NCBI GenBank assembly: GCA_963931255.1
Contig: OZ006972.1
Coordinates: 62,001 to 126,000 of the forward strand
Reading direction: 5' to 3'
DNA from: CALUVN01 sp944323595
Lineage (GTDB): Bacteria > Cyanobacteriota > Vampirovibrionia > Gastranaerophilales > Gastranaerophilaceae
Length of the DNA stretch: 64,000 nt
Shown one piece after another: positions 18,612 to 28,400 of the stretch. How positions within the stretch are numbered: the first letter of the stretch is position 1; the number at the start of each line of letters is the position of its first letter. The position numbers were made by a program, and so were the translations under genes. The notes under the pieces are model-generated. The model worked only from the letters and a program-made list of their open reading frames with translations, ran no database searches and was not told the origin of the DNA.

Positions 18612-19265
18612 TCAATCTTTTACATACTTGAATCCGGTTAACTGCTGTATAGATTCAATCCATTGAGCGACCATTTCATCCACGTTATCACTGTAAGGAA
18701 TTATTTCCCCGATATTTACTATTATTTTTCCGGAAAACGGCAATCTTTTAACTTCTTGTGTACCTAAAATTCCAACAGGCAAAATTCCGCATTTAGTTGA
18801 ACGGGCAAGAGTAGCAAACCCTTTAGAAATCCCGCGAATTTCGCCGACTTCACCTCTTGTTCCCTGCGGGAAAAGACCTAATACCCATTTTGAATCAATA
18901 ATTGAACGTGCCGTTTTAATAGTTGACGGTCCGAGTTTTTCTCTGTTAACAGCAAAGGCACCGAGCCAGTCAAACCACCAGCGCAGGAAAAAGTTGTCAT
19001 ACAATTCTTTTTTTGCCATAAACGATATTCTTCTTGGCATAACACCAACAATAAGCGGAGGATCGAGAGTTGAAAGGTGATTCGGGCAAACTATGTAATG
19101 GTTATCTTTCGGAACATTTTCAAGTCCGTGCACTTCTAATCTATACACGAGTTTATATCGAATCATATAAAAGAATTTGCATACAAGGATTTGAAAAAAT
19201 GATCTTGCCGCATTAAATTCTGATGCGTCTCTTTTGGCGTAATTTTTTTCTTTATCCCAAAACAT
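18612..19265 (-). CDS. plsC: 1-acyl-glycerol-3-phosphate acyltransferase, paralogue 1
   Basis: A protein of 217 residues of the PlsC/LPLAT family: H-x4-D in NHLSTLDPP, block 2 FAVNREK and block 3 FPQGTRGEVGEIRG. It has AGAGGA upstream of the ATG. It is the first gene of a two-gene transcript with the second paralogue and makes phosphatidic acid for membrane lipids. Divergent from the phosphohexomutase gene. Confidence 0.87.
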   Translation of the reverse strand: MFWDKEKNYAKRDASEFNAARSFFQILVCKFFYMIRYKLVYRLEVHGLENVPKDNHYIVCPNHLSTLDPPLIVGVMPRRISFMAKKELYDNFFLRWWFDWLGAFAVNREKLGPSTIKTARSIIDSKWVLGLFPQGTRGEVGEIRGISKGFATLARSTKCGILPVGILGTQEVKRLPFSGKIIVNIGEIIPYSDNVDEMVAQWIESIQQLTGFKYVKD

Positions 19266-19381
19266 TTCTTTTCCTCTGTTTAATATTTGACTAATACAAT
19301 TATATATTTAAACATGCTACATTACAAGTTTTTTTATAATATAATAAAAAATAAATATAAAATCTTTTTAAGGAGAGTTTT

Positions 19382-21655
19382 ATGACAGAATTAAGAAAAA
19401 GTGAAAACAAACTGGAAAATGAATTATTTAAAAGTGTATACGAAAAGACCCCGGATTACATAAAAAATCTCAACTTAATGGATTTTTCAAATACGGGCGA
19501 ATTTACGTTCACATTAAAAAAGGAACACTTAGCGCCTTATGATAAAACCACAAATCCGGAGGGATTAAATCTGGAAGAATGGTTTGCAAATTATGAAAAA
19601 GAAGCAAAAGTTTCAACCGCAGGAATCAGAGGACCGCAAAATATTTTATACCCGCAGGATACAAGATTTCCTATCAATCTTGTAGGTATTGTACTTGCAA
19701 CATTAGCCAAAGCGCTTGTGGCAAAAGAAAAATATCCGGATAAGGAAATTGTTAAAATTGCAGGCAGAGAAGTACGATATAATTCAGATTTGTTTCTGGA
19801 TGCTATTGCAAGAATTCAGGCTGCAAACGGAATTAAAACACTCGTACCCGAGGGTAGAAAAACTATACCGATATGGCTGGCTTCATTTTTAGCATTCAAA
19901 CTTGACCTTTTGGGCGGTGAATACATCACATCCAGCCACGGCATTTCAGTCAAGAATGCGACTAAAGATTTGAACTGTCAGGGCAGCCAGTATCTTCCAG
20001 AAGAATCAATGGAGTTCGTTGATAAAATCCGTGAAATCTTTGACGAAACCAAGAAAAAAGGAACTTATGAAATCAAAATCGCAGCTCATAACAACCCGTT
20101 GATTGATGAAAAAGTTATGGCTTCTATTGAAGACGGAGTTGATTTATATGTAGAATATCTTAAATCCGGCGTATCCCAAAACTTTAACCTTGATTTGATT
20201 AAATCTCTTGAGGCTGAAATTATCATTGAAAATGTCGGCGGCTCTGCATATAGAACATTGAGCAGAGTATTAAAAAAACTCGGCGTTGAAGATAAATTTG
20301 TATGGTTTAACACAGAAGAAGATGCTTTCTTCCATTCAATAGGTAAATACGACCATACTCCAAAAGGTGAAAAAGCTTTTTATGATTATTCAGTCGATGC
20401 TACAGTAGTTGCGAAACGTCAGAACGGAGAAAAATTTTTCCCTGTAATTGAAACATTAAAATACAATGAAAAATTGAAAGATTTCCCGCTTGGAACAGTT
20501 GTCTTAATTACAGATCCTGACCACGACAGATTGACAATTACACAGACAGAAAGCTGTCTGAGAATTCCAAAACTTGAAGAAGCCGGCATTGATTATGTTA
20601 AAATTGACGAAAAAACTATTTTAACTGTTTTCACAGCAAATCAGGCATTTCTGATGTTGATGGATTTCTGGGCAAAACAATTAAAAGCCCAAAAACTATG
20701 GGATAAACACCCTAGATTTATGATTAAAACTACAGCATCAGCACTTTCGTGGGATGAATGGGCTAAAAACAACGGAGTTAAAGTTGTTAATGTGCCTGTC
20801 GGGTTCAAAGAAATTGCAAACATTATGAAAAAAGTTGAACTTAAACTAAAAAAACATCCTGATAAAGAAGTTATTATTGATGACGTATTTTCTAACCCGA
20901 TAAATCTAGGAGTTAACCCGAGACTCTTATTCGGTGGAGAAGAATCCGGCGGAATGATTATGGGAACTGAAGAACTAATCAAATCCCAACATGGAAGATG
21001 TGCGGTTGCAATGAGAGAAAAAAGCGCCACTGAAGCTATTATTGTAGCATCTGCACTTGTTTCCAAATTGTACAAAAGAAAACAGCTGCTTTCTGAATAT
21101 CTGGTAGAAATATTTAATGAAAGTAAGATTATAGGCAGATTTGACACACGTGTTGATATTGCTTACTATAACGAATCAGAACCCGATATTAATAAACTCA
21201 AAGAGTCTAAAACCGAGGGTGAAAAGAAACGTACAAAAAATGACCTGTTCTATCTTTCAATGGCTATTGCCGTAAAAGAAAATGTTATGACTATTGAAGA
21301 TGTAAAAGAGGTATTGAACGACTCTTTCAAAAGCCTTATATTTGACAATCTTAAATCAATAAAATTTGTAGGTGACGGAACATACCTTGAATTTGACGAC
21401 AAATATATTGAAATCAGACCATCCGGAACCGACGCAAAAACAAAAGCTTACGGTGGCGGACTTGATAAAGGAATTATCGAAATGTATGCAAATGCGCTTG
21501 GCAACTATTCCGGCGACAGAACAGAATTGCATAAAAAATACATTACCGATAAGTTCTATAACGAAGCTAAAGACAAGGCTATGAAATACTATTTGGAATT
21601 TGTAGACAAAGATGCAAATAACGAAAAATTTGAAATTCCAAAATACAATTTCTAA
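19382..21655 (+). CDS. Phosphohexomutase (phosphoglucomutase/phosphomannomutase superfamily), long form
   Basis: A protein of 757 residues, well above the 450-580 usual for the superfamily. The four active-site elements are present in order: phosphoserine loop ITSSHGIS (near residue 182), metal loop DPDHDRL (DxDxDR pattern, near 380), sugar loop GGEESGGM (near 520) and phosphate loop RPSGTDAKTKAYG (near 680). The extra length is in the N-terminus and between the first two loops. It probably interconverts hexose 1- and 6-phosphates; the exact sugar is not decided by sequence. AAGGAG precedes the ATG and a strong terminator follows. Confidence 0.82.
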   Translation: MTELRKSENKLENELFKSVYEKTPDYIKNLNLMDFSNTGEFTFTLKKEHLAPYDKTTNPEGLNLEEWFANYEKEAKVSTAGIRGPQNILYPQDTRFPINLVGIVLATLAKALVAKEKYPDKEIVKIAGREVRYNSDLFLDAIARIQAANGIKTLVPEGRKTIPIWLASFLAFKLDLLGGEYITSSHGISVKNATKDLNCQGSQYLPEESMEFVDKIREIFDETKKKGTYEIKIAAHNNPLIDEKVMASIEDGVDLYVEYLKSGVSQNFNLDLIKSLEAEIIIENVGGSAYRTLSRVLKKLGVEDKFVWFNTEEDAFFHSIGKYDHTPKGEKAFYDYSVDATVVAKRQNGEKFFPVIETLKYNEKLKDFPLGTVVLITDPDHDRLTITQTESCLRIPKLEEAGIDYVKIDEKTILTVFTANQAFLMLMDFWAKQLKAQKLWDKHPRFMIKTTASALSWDEWAKNNGVKVVNVPVGFKEIANIMKKVELKLKKHPDKEVIIDDVFSNPINLGVNPRLLFGGEESGGMIMGTEELIKSQHGRCAVAMREKSATEAIIVASALVSKLYKRKQLLSEYLVEIFNESKIIGRFDTRVDIAYYNESEPDINKLKESKTEGEKKRTKNDLFYLSMAIAVKENVMTIEDVKEVLNDSFKSLIFDNLKSIKFVGDGTYLEFDDKYIEIRPSGTDAKTKAYGGGLDKGIIEMYANALGNYSGDRTELHKKYITDKFYNEAKDKAMKYYLEFVDKDANNEKFEIPKYNF

Positions 21656-21670
21656 AACTACAAGACAATA

Positions 21671-21700
21671 AAAAAACGGTCATCAGACCGTTTTTTTTTT
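21671..21700 (+). terminator. Terminator of the phosphohexomutase gene
   Basis: AACGGTC and GACCGTT flank the loop ATCA and are followed by about ten T. Confidence 0.92.
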
Positions 21701-21732
21701 ATTTAAACGAAAACGAATAAATTTTTACATGC

Positions 21733-21738
21733 TATAAT
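21733..21738 (+). promoter_or_regulatory. -10 box of metF, 6 nt before the ATG
   Basis: TATAAT at 21733-21738 with six bases before the ATG at 21745. No good -35 box and no Shine-Dalgarno is visible, so the transcript may start at the start codon. Confidence 0.5.
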
Positions 21739-21744
21739 TCATGT

Positions 21745-22605
21745 ATGAAACTAAGAGAAATCTACAAAGAAGAGAATTCTCCGGTCATATCATTTGAATT
21801 TTTCCCGCCAAAGGATGATACTGACGGCACAAAAACAGCAGCCCTGCTTTCTGAAATAAGCTTGCTGAAAAAGTATAATCCGGCACTGGTTTCACTGACT
21901 CACGGTGCAGGCGGAAGCGATACTAACCGCGGTATCGAAATTATCAGACAAATTTATACTAAACTAAATATAAATGTCATGCCGCATTTTACCTGTATCC
22001 GCTCAACTATACAAGAAGTAGATGAGAGGCTTGATTTATTAAACAATATTGGAATAGAAAATATTCTTGCACTTAGAGGAGATATCCCGCAGGACAAAAA
22101 TTTCTGCTTTCAGGATTTCCGTTATGCAAGTGAACTGGTCGGCTATATAAAAAATAAATCGGACTTTTCAATAGCAGTTGCAGGATATCCGGACGGACAC
22201 ATTGAAAGTCCTGATTTAAAAACAGACATTGAAAATTTAAAACGAAAAGTTGATGCAGGTGCTGATGTTATCTATACACAATTATTTTTCGAAAACAATA
22301 AATTCTATAATTTTAAAGAAAAATTGCAAAATGCAGGTATTACAATTCCTGTTGCTGCCGGAATTATGCCTGTAGTGTCTACAAAACAAATAAACAAAAT
22401 TCTTTCTGACATAAAAGTAAAAATTCCGCAAAAACTGCTGGAAAAAATTGAAAAATTTGAAAATAATCCGGACGACATAAAAAAAGCCGGTATAGAATTT
22501 GTTGCAGCTCAATATGCAGACTTAACAGCGCAGAAAGTTGACGGCATACATTTTTATACATTGAACAAATCTGATGCGGTTTCAAAAATTTTAGACAATA
22601 ATTGA
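21745..22605 (+). CDS. metF: Methylenetetrahydrofolate reductase
   Basis: A protein of 286 residues with the MetF TIM-barrel fold: SFEFFPPKDD at the N-terminus, LTHGAGGS, LALRGDIP and DAGADVIYTQLFF. It reduces 5,10-methylene-THF to 5-methyl-THF for methionine synthesis, using FAD. Followed by deoC after 30 nt on the same strand. The start codon is discussed at the -10 box. Confidence 0.94.
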   Translation: MKLREIYKEENSPVISFEFFPPKDDTDGTKTAALLSEISLLKKYNPALVSLTHGAGGSDTNRGIEIIRQIYTKLNINVMPHFTCIRSTIQEVDERLDLLNNIGIENILALRGDIPQDKNFCFQDFRYASELVGYIKNKSDFSIAVAGYPDGHIESPDLKTDIENLKRKVDAGADVIYTQLFFENNKFYNFKEKLQNAGITIPVAAGIMPVVSTKQINKILSDIKVKIPQKLLEKIEKFENNPDDIKKAGIEFVAAQYADLTAQKVDGIHFYTLNKSDAVSKILDNN

Positions 22606-22635
22606 AAGTGAAAAACAAAAAAAGAGGTGGATGTT

Positions 22636-23289
22636 ATGGCAAACTTAAACAAATTCATTGAACACACATTATTAAAACAGGATGCGGTTTATGATGATTT
22701 TATAAAACTTTTTGATGAAGCAAAAGAATATGAGTTTTTAGGAGTGTGCATAAATCCCTGTTATGTTTCTATGGCAAAAGATTATTTAAAAGATAGCGGA
22801 GTAAAAGTGGTAACCGTAATAGGATTTCCTCTGGGAGCCAACAAAACAGAAGTAAAAGCCTTTGAAGCAGCTCAAGCTGTAAAAGACGGGGCTGATGAAT
22901 TAGATATGGTTATCAACGTAACAGAATTAAAAAACAAAAATTTTGATTTTGTAGTAAATGACATTAAAAAAGTAAAAGAAGCCTGCAACGGTAAGCCGTT
23001 AAAAGTAATTCTCGAAACAGACCTGCTAAATCAAGCTGAAATAAAAAAAGCCTGTGAATTATGCATAGAGGCAAAAGCTGACTTTGTTAAAACATCTACA
23101 GGTTTTGTAAAAGGCGGAGTCGGAGCAAAAGCAGAAGATGTGGAATTAATGTTCAAGACAGTATCACCGTACGGGCTTAAAGTAAAAGCATCCGGCGGCG
23201 TACGCAGCAGAGCAGATGCAATAAAGATGCTTGAATCCGGAGCCGAAAGGATAGGTACAAGTTCCGGAGTAAAAATAGTTTCCGAATAA
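22636..23289 (+). CDS. deoC: Deoxyribose-phosphate aldolase
   Basis: A protein of 217 residues with the DeoC TIM barrel: IEHTLLK at the N-terminus, DELDMVINV, the Schiff-base lysine in DFVKTSTGF, and a second lysine in LKVKASGGVR. It splits 2-deoxyribose 5-phosphate into glyceraldehyde 3-phosphate and acetaldehyde. An in-frame GTG at 22627 exists, but the ATG at 22636 has GAGGTGG 5 nt upstream. Likely co-transcribed with metF. Confidence 0.95.
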   Translation: MANLNKFIEHTLLKQDAVYDDFIKLFDEAKEYEFLGVCINPCYVSMAKDYLKDSGVKVVTVIGFPLGANKTEVKAFEAAQAVKDGADELDMVINVTELKNKNFDFVVNDIKKVKEACNGKPLKVILETDLLNQAEIKKACELCIEAKADFVKTSTGFVKGGVGAKAEDVELMFKTVSPYGLKVKASGGVRSRADAIKMLESGAERIGTSSGVKIVSE

Positions 23290-23295
23290 CCGGTG

Positions 23296-23304
23296 TGGTA
23301 TAAT
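23296..23304 (+). promoter_or_regulatory. Extended -10 promoter of flhB
   Basis: TGG followed by TATAAT (23299-23304), about 28 nt before the ATG; AGAAAGGAAG serves as Shine-Dalgarno. Confidence 0.55.
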
Positions 23305-23332
23305 ATTTTCAGAAAGGAAGCCTGAATAGCTA

Positions 23333-24430
23333 ATGGGTGATGAAGATAAGCAGTTTGACGCGACACCGCGCAAACTGGAACAAGCCAGAAAAGAAGGACA
23401 GGTTGTTAAGTCAAAAGACTTTTCAACAGCTTTGTCATTGCTTATTTTATTTTCAGCAATATTCGGACTTGCGCCGTTTATCTGGCAGCAAATTTCCCAG
23501 ATATTTGTACTCCTGTATGAACAAATTCCCAACCAGCACATTGATTCTATCGGCTTGACTTATATTCTTACAATTACAATCAAAACTGCAGTATTAATTA
23601 TAGGACCTATATTAGCCTTAGCCTGGTTTGTTGCAGTAATGGCAGACTTCATTCAGGTGGGACCTCTTGTTGCAACAGCACCGCTTATGCCTAAGCTGGA
23701 TAAACTTAATCCGACAAAATATTTTAAAAACATAATGTCTATCAAAACGCTATTTGAACTTTTCAAAAACATAATGAAAGTTTTGATTCTGGGTATCATA
23801 GGCTGGAATGTATACAAAAAACACATTGAAAGTATCTTGATGCTGGCATCAATTGATAACAACTTTGCGGTTATGATAGAATTCGGCAAACTTGTCACAG
23901 AATTCGTATTTCAAGCCTGTATAGCGTTTCTTATAATTGCAGCGGCAGACTACGGTGTAACCAAATGGAAATTTTTAAAAGACCAGAAGATGTCTTTCAA
24001 AGAAATTAAAGATGAATATAAAAACACTGAAGGCGACCCTAACGTAAAAGCTGCACTCCGCCAACGCCGTATGCAAATGCTTCAGCAAGGTATGATGGAT
24101 AGTGTTCCTGAAGCCGATTTTGTCGTTACAAATCCCACCCACATAGCGTGCGCGTTAAAATATAAAGCGGAAGAAATGGCTTCACCAATGCTGATTGCGA
24201 AAGGTACTGAACTTATTGCTAAAAAAATTATAGGTATCGCAAAAGAACACAATGTACCTGTTATAGAAAATGCTCCTGTTGCCAGAGCTTTGTTTAAAAT
24301 GGTCGATATTAATCAGCAAATTCCTCCTGAACTATATAAAGCTATAGCTGAAATTTTACTTTTTGTTTACAACTTGAAAAATAAGACTAATCAGGGTAGA
24401 ATAGTTAGAGAGCCTAAACACACTAAATAA
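23333..24430 (+). CDS. flhB: Flagellar export apparatus protein FlhB
   Basis: A protein of 365 residues: N-terminal DATPRKLEQARKEGQV, four membrane helices (residues 28-210), cytoplasmic linker (MSFKEIKDEYKNTEGDP) and the autocleavage motif NPTH in VVTNPTHIACALKY. The FlhB length (about 360) and the DATP start favour flagellar FlhB; an injectisome paralogue (SctU) cannot be excluded. No other flagellar structural gene is adjacent; the next gene, overlapping by one base, encodes a sigma factor. Confidence 0.9.
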   Translation: MGDEDKQFDATPRKLEQARKEGQVVKSKDFSTALSLLILFSAIFGLAPFIWQQISQIFVLLYEQIPNQHIDSIGLTYILTITIKTAVLIIGPILALAWFVAVMADFIQVGPLVATAPLMPKLDKLNPTKYFKNIMSIKTLFELFKNIMKVLILGIIGWNVYKKHIESILMLASIDNNFAVMIEFGKLVTEFVFQACIAFLIIAAADYGVTKWKFLKDQKMSFKEIKDEYKNTEGDPNVKAALRQRRMQMLQQGMMDSVPEADFVVTNPTHIACALKYKAEEMASPMLIAKGTELIAKKIIGIAKEHNVPVIENAPVARALFKMVDINQQIPPELYKAIAEILLFVYNLKNKTNQGRIVREPKHTK

Positions 24431-25095
24431 TGATGATGATGCAGGATAAAAATAAGCTAAAAGAATATATTGAAATAGTACAAAAGGTTGCAAAAGTTGA
24501 GCATCGCAGAATTCCATCCCACATGGTAGAATACGAAGAACTCCTTTCAATCGGTATTATTGCTGTTCAAGTCATGATTAAGAATAAAACACCTGAACAA
24601 CTTGAACATTATAATGCTGCATACATCGCTACTGCAGTCAGATGGGCTATAAGAAACGAATTAAGAATAAGATATAAATGGTACTCTTTGAAACATAAAT
24701 CGGAAACTGAATACGATGAAGAAGAAGCTGTTGAAGGTATGGATATGCAGAAAGCAAAAGTTCGTGAAGCAATTTACGAAACTATACTTTCCATAGATGG
24801 ACTTGCTGCAGCAGCAAGCGATAATGATTCCCCGTTTGATTTTGTGAAGGACACACATGCACTGCCAGATGAAAAAGCTGAAATCAGCGAAATGGGACGA
24901 ATGATTAGAGAAGCAATATCAAAGCTTCCTCCAAAGGAAAGAACGGTTGTAGAATATCGTTTTTACAGAAATATGCAGGTAAAAGATATTGCAAAGCAGG
25001 TTGGTTTGTCGTCATCACGTGTTACAAGAATAGTCCAGGCTTCATTGAATACCGTGCGTGAGTATCTGAATGCACACGAACAGTACGGATATTAA
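24430..25095 (+). CDS. Sigma-70 family factor (FliA/WhiG-like)
   Basis: A protein of 221 residues with sigma region 2 (YEELLSIGIIA to YIATAVRWAIRNELR, residues about 35-85) and region 4 with a helix-turn-helix (LPPKERTVVEYRFYRNMQV, VKDIAKQVGLSSSRVTRIV, residues about 160-215). Regions 1.1 and 3 are short, as in FliA-type alternative sigma factors. Position directly after flhB suggests a flagellar or secretion regulon, by inference. Four ATG codons in a row begin the frame and overlap the flhB stop (TAATG); no Shine-Dalgarno is visible, so translation is probably coupled. Confidence 0.85.
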   Translation: MMMMQDKNKLKEYIEIVQKVAKVEHRRIPSHMVEYEELLSIGIIAVQVMIKNKTPEQLEHYNAAYIATAVRWAIRNELRIRYKWYSLKHKSETEYDEEEAVEGMDMQKAKVREAIYETILSIDGLAAAASDNDSPFDFVKDTHALPDEKAEISEMGRMIREAISKLPPKERTVVEYRFYRNMQVKDIAKQVGLSSSRVTRIVQASLNTVREYLNAHEQYGY

Positions 25096-25149
25096 AAGCT
25101 GTGAAATGATAGGGCAATGCGATAGCACGTTAAGTCGTTAAGTTCGTTT

Positions 25150-25206
25150 CACCCTCTCCTAAACAAGGAGAGGGTGTTTGGGTGAGGTGCAAACATGATG
25201 TTTGCA
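25150..25206. repeat. CCCTCTCC hairpin plus GCAAAC palindrome (dispersed repeat)
   Basis: An 11-bp stem (CACCCTCTCCT/AGGAGAGGGTG) followed by GTGCAAACAT-G-ATGTTTGCA. The same two parts recur near 29208-29261 and in each unit of the 33.7-34.6 kb array, so it is a repeat family. Confidence 0.8.
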
Positions 25207-25385
25207 TCATTATTCTTTCCGCAAGCGGAAGTTCCACCTTTTAAGCCGGTAAAACTGTAAACTTTTGTAACAATATTTTCCAATAACCTAAAGTTATACT
25301 CAAAAAATGCCGATATAAAAACCCATAAATAACAAGAGTTACAGGTGTGTATTGTAAAAAAATCTAACAAAAACACGTTTAACAC

Positions 25386-25414
25386 TTGTATTTTTATTAA
25401 AAATGATACATAAT
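25386..25414 (+). promoter_or_regulatory. Autotransporter promoter
   Basis: TTGTAT (25386-25391), 17-nt spacer, CATAAT (25409-25414). The leader of about 28 nt ends with AAAGGA 8 nt before the ATG at 25449. Confidence 0.6.
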
Positions 25415-25448
25415 GAATATATAGAGAATATTAAGAAAGGATATCAAT

Positions 25449-28400
25449 ATGAGAAAAGATAATGATACAACCTTAAAAACCTTGAATGACGAACATTTCG
25501 GGGGGGGGGGGGGAGCCTCTAAAGCCTTACTGACAGCGTTTTTGCTGGGGGTGACTCCTGCAGTTGCGGCGGATGGTGACCTTTCAGCCCCAAGTAATGA
25601 CAGCTTGTACACTTTGAACAGAGTTGAGACAGCGGGCGAAAACACTATTACAAAATTTGAATACAACAGCGCAACAGGCGAATTTACGCCTGTTTATTAT
25701 CGTTTGCAGCTGAACAATACGCAGTTTGGAGCGCAGGATGGCGATGTTGAGCTCAATTTTGGCTGGCAGACGGGTGCTGACGGCAATCCGGAGTTTGTCA
25801 AAGACCCTGCAAATCCTGTGGGTCAGTCTATTGTCTACAAGTATCTTTCTTCTGTTACACAAAATCCTAAGTTGGAAAACGATGACGAGATAGAGTCTGT
25901 TACCGGTAATTTTGTTAATATTGCTATAGATAGTGATTATGGTGCTCTGAGCAATGATGGTACTGATGCCGTGATAGATAGTATAAACAGTAATTTTATT
26001 GGCAACACAGTAGAATCTAATCGTTTTGGTGCAGCAGGAGCTGCTATTACTAATATGAGTGGTCAAATAGGCAGTATTACAGGTGATTTTATAAATAATA
26101 GCGCAAGAGAGTTATGGGCTGGTTCTAGCAGTAATTATAACCCTGCCTGGGGTGGCGCTATTTATAATATGGGTAATATTACCGGCAAGATAAAAGGTAA
26201 TTTTATTAACAATTCAGCTATTGGGGTGCAGTCAGGCGGCGGTGCTATATATAATTTTCAAGGGATTGCCGGCTTGACAGGTGATTTTATCGGAAATCAT
26301 GTTATTTCTATTGATGGTGAAAACAAAGTATCTCTAATTGCTGCCGGCGGTGCTATATATAATGGAGGGATTATAGGTGAGAAAGACGCTCTTACATTGC
26401 CTGCGCTTAATCAGTATTCAACTAAAGTAGCAGTTACAAATGTAGCTACAGGTGAAATACTATATTTGTATCAGAATTTACCGTCAATATTAGAAGATGA
26501 TCTAGAAGAATTCGTTAATGAGGTGAAAACTGAATATTTAGATAAAGGGTATAAATTTCAAGAAGTAGGGGCAGAGATGGCTGTTCCGGAAGAAACTTTT
26601 AAGCAGCTTTTAGAGTTGCTAGATAGCGACAGTGAAAGGAGTTCGTACTTCGCCGCAACAAATACAGTAAAAGAAATATTTGGTGATTCAGCCTTTGTGA
26701 ATACTGTCGGTGGTATCGAAAACTCGAGCTTTATTGGGAACTATGCGGTTGCCAAAGATGGTATAGCGCGCGGCGGTGCGATTTATACAATAACAGATCT
26801 AAAATTAACAGCCAAAGATGGCTATACATCAGTCTTTGCCGGTAACTATGTCAGCGACAAAGACGGTACCCGCGATGAGGGTATATACGTAAACGGTACG
26901 GAATTGACCCTGAACACGGAAACCGGCGGTCAAATCCTTATGGACGATATGATTAACGGTTATGAAGGGTATTCGTTGAGCCTTGAAGGTGACGGCACAG
27001 GCGCAATTTATCTGAACAGACCCGTTACAGCACAAAAGTATGACGAAAATGCCGGCGGGCTTGTCTCAACAGCTGCAACAATCAACGTAAACAACGGCGC
27101 AAACGTCTACCTCAACAACGAAACCAACATTGATAACAACAACCTTAATATGAACGGCGGCTTTGTTTCGCTAATCAACAATACAATCGGTGTTTCCGCC
27201 CTCAACTCAATGACAGTGAGCGCTGATACAGATATCGTGGCGGATGTTGACCTTGCAGCGAAAGAAATGGATAGATTCACGGCAGCTTCTTACGGCGAAC
27301 ACACAGGCAGCCTGAACGTTGTCGGGATGAACATCCTCAAAGATGCAGTTGAAAGCGAAGACGTCACAGCGGTCTACTTTGCTGAGCCGGGCTTAAAAGA
27401 CCACGTGACAACAAGTATGAGCGAAGTTCCTGACAGCTTCCAAATGACAGCCTACACGCCAATCTACAAGTATAATGTAACTTACGACAACGAAAACGAG
27501 TATGACGGCAAAGGTGACGGCGGCTACTTTCTGTTCACCCGCGGCGATAAAATTTTGGGCGGAGGCGGCTCTACAGGGAACGACTCCGACGCATTCAACC
27601 CTGCAGTCCTGGCAACACCAGTCGCAAACCTTGCAGCAGGTCAAGCTGCTGTCAACGAAGCGTTCAAATACGTCTTTGAACACGCTGACGCCTTCACTCA
27701 ATTACCGGCTATGGAGCGTTACGCTAAAATTAATGCAAACAAATATGCTCTAAGTACTGATTTTAACGATAATATGCCGTCATACGCTGAGCAGCTTCAA
27801 AATAAAGCCGTCTGGTTCAGACCTTATACAACTTTTGAAAGCATAAACCTCGACAACGGACCTGACGTTGACGCGATTACCTATGGAAGTTTGGTCGGTT
27901 TTGACGGTGATTTCAAAGAGATGAAAAACGGCTGGCACAGAGTCTTTACTGGATATGCTGGCTATATGGGGTCTTCTTTGAACTACTCCGGCGTTGATAC
28001 CACTATGAACGGAGGTTTGTTAGGCTTCACTGAAACCTTCTACAAAGGTAACTTCTGGACTGCCATCACAGCTTCCGCTGGTGCTTCCGTTGGGGAATCT
28101 CACACTATGTACGGCAAAGAAGATTATACCTCATTACTTGCCGGTGTTGGTTCTAAAACAGGTTACAACTTCGAATTCAAAGACGGGAAATTTATTATTC
28201 AGCCAATTATGTACTTGTCTTATACTTTCGTGAACACATTTGATTATAAGAACGCCGCCGGGGTTAACATTGAAAGCGACCCGTTACACACAATTCAATT
28301 AAATCCTAGTGTAAGATTTATTGCAAACCTCAAGGGCGGCTGGCAGCCGTACGCCTCTGTCGGTATGGTTTGGAACTTAATGAACGAAAGCAAGGTCACG

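Larger units (their letters stand above)
25096..25448. other. Gene-free stretch before the autotransporter, repeats and promoter
   Basis: No credible gene in 353 bp. It holds a motif CGATAG-N-ACGTTAAGTC (25120-25136) that recurs at 28762, a perfect 11-bp inverted repeat (25150-25160 with 25166-25176, CACCCTCTCCT), a 9-bp palindrome around GCAAACAT-G-ATGTTTGC (25188-25206) and the autotransporter promoter. Confidence 0.75.
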
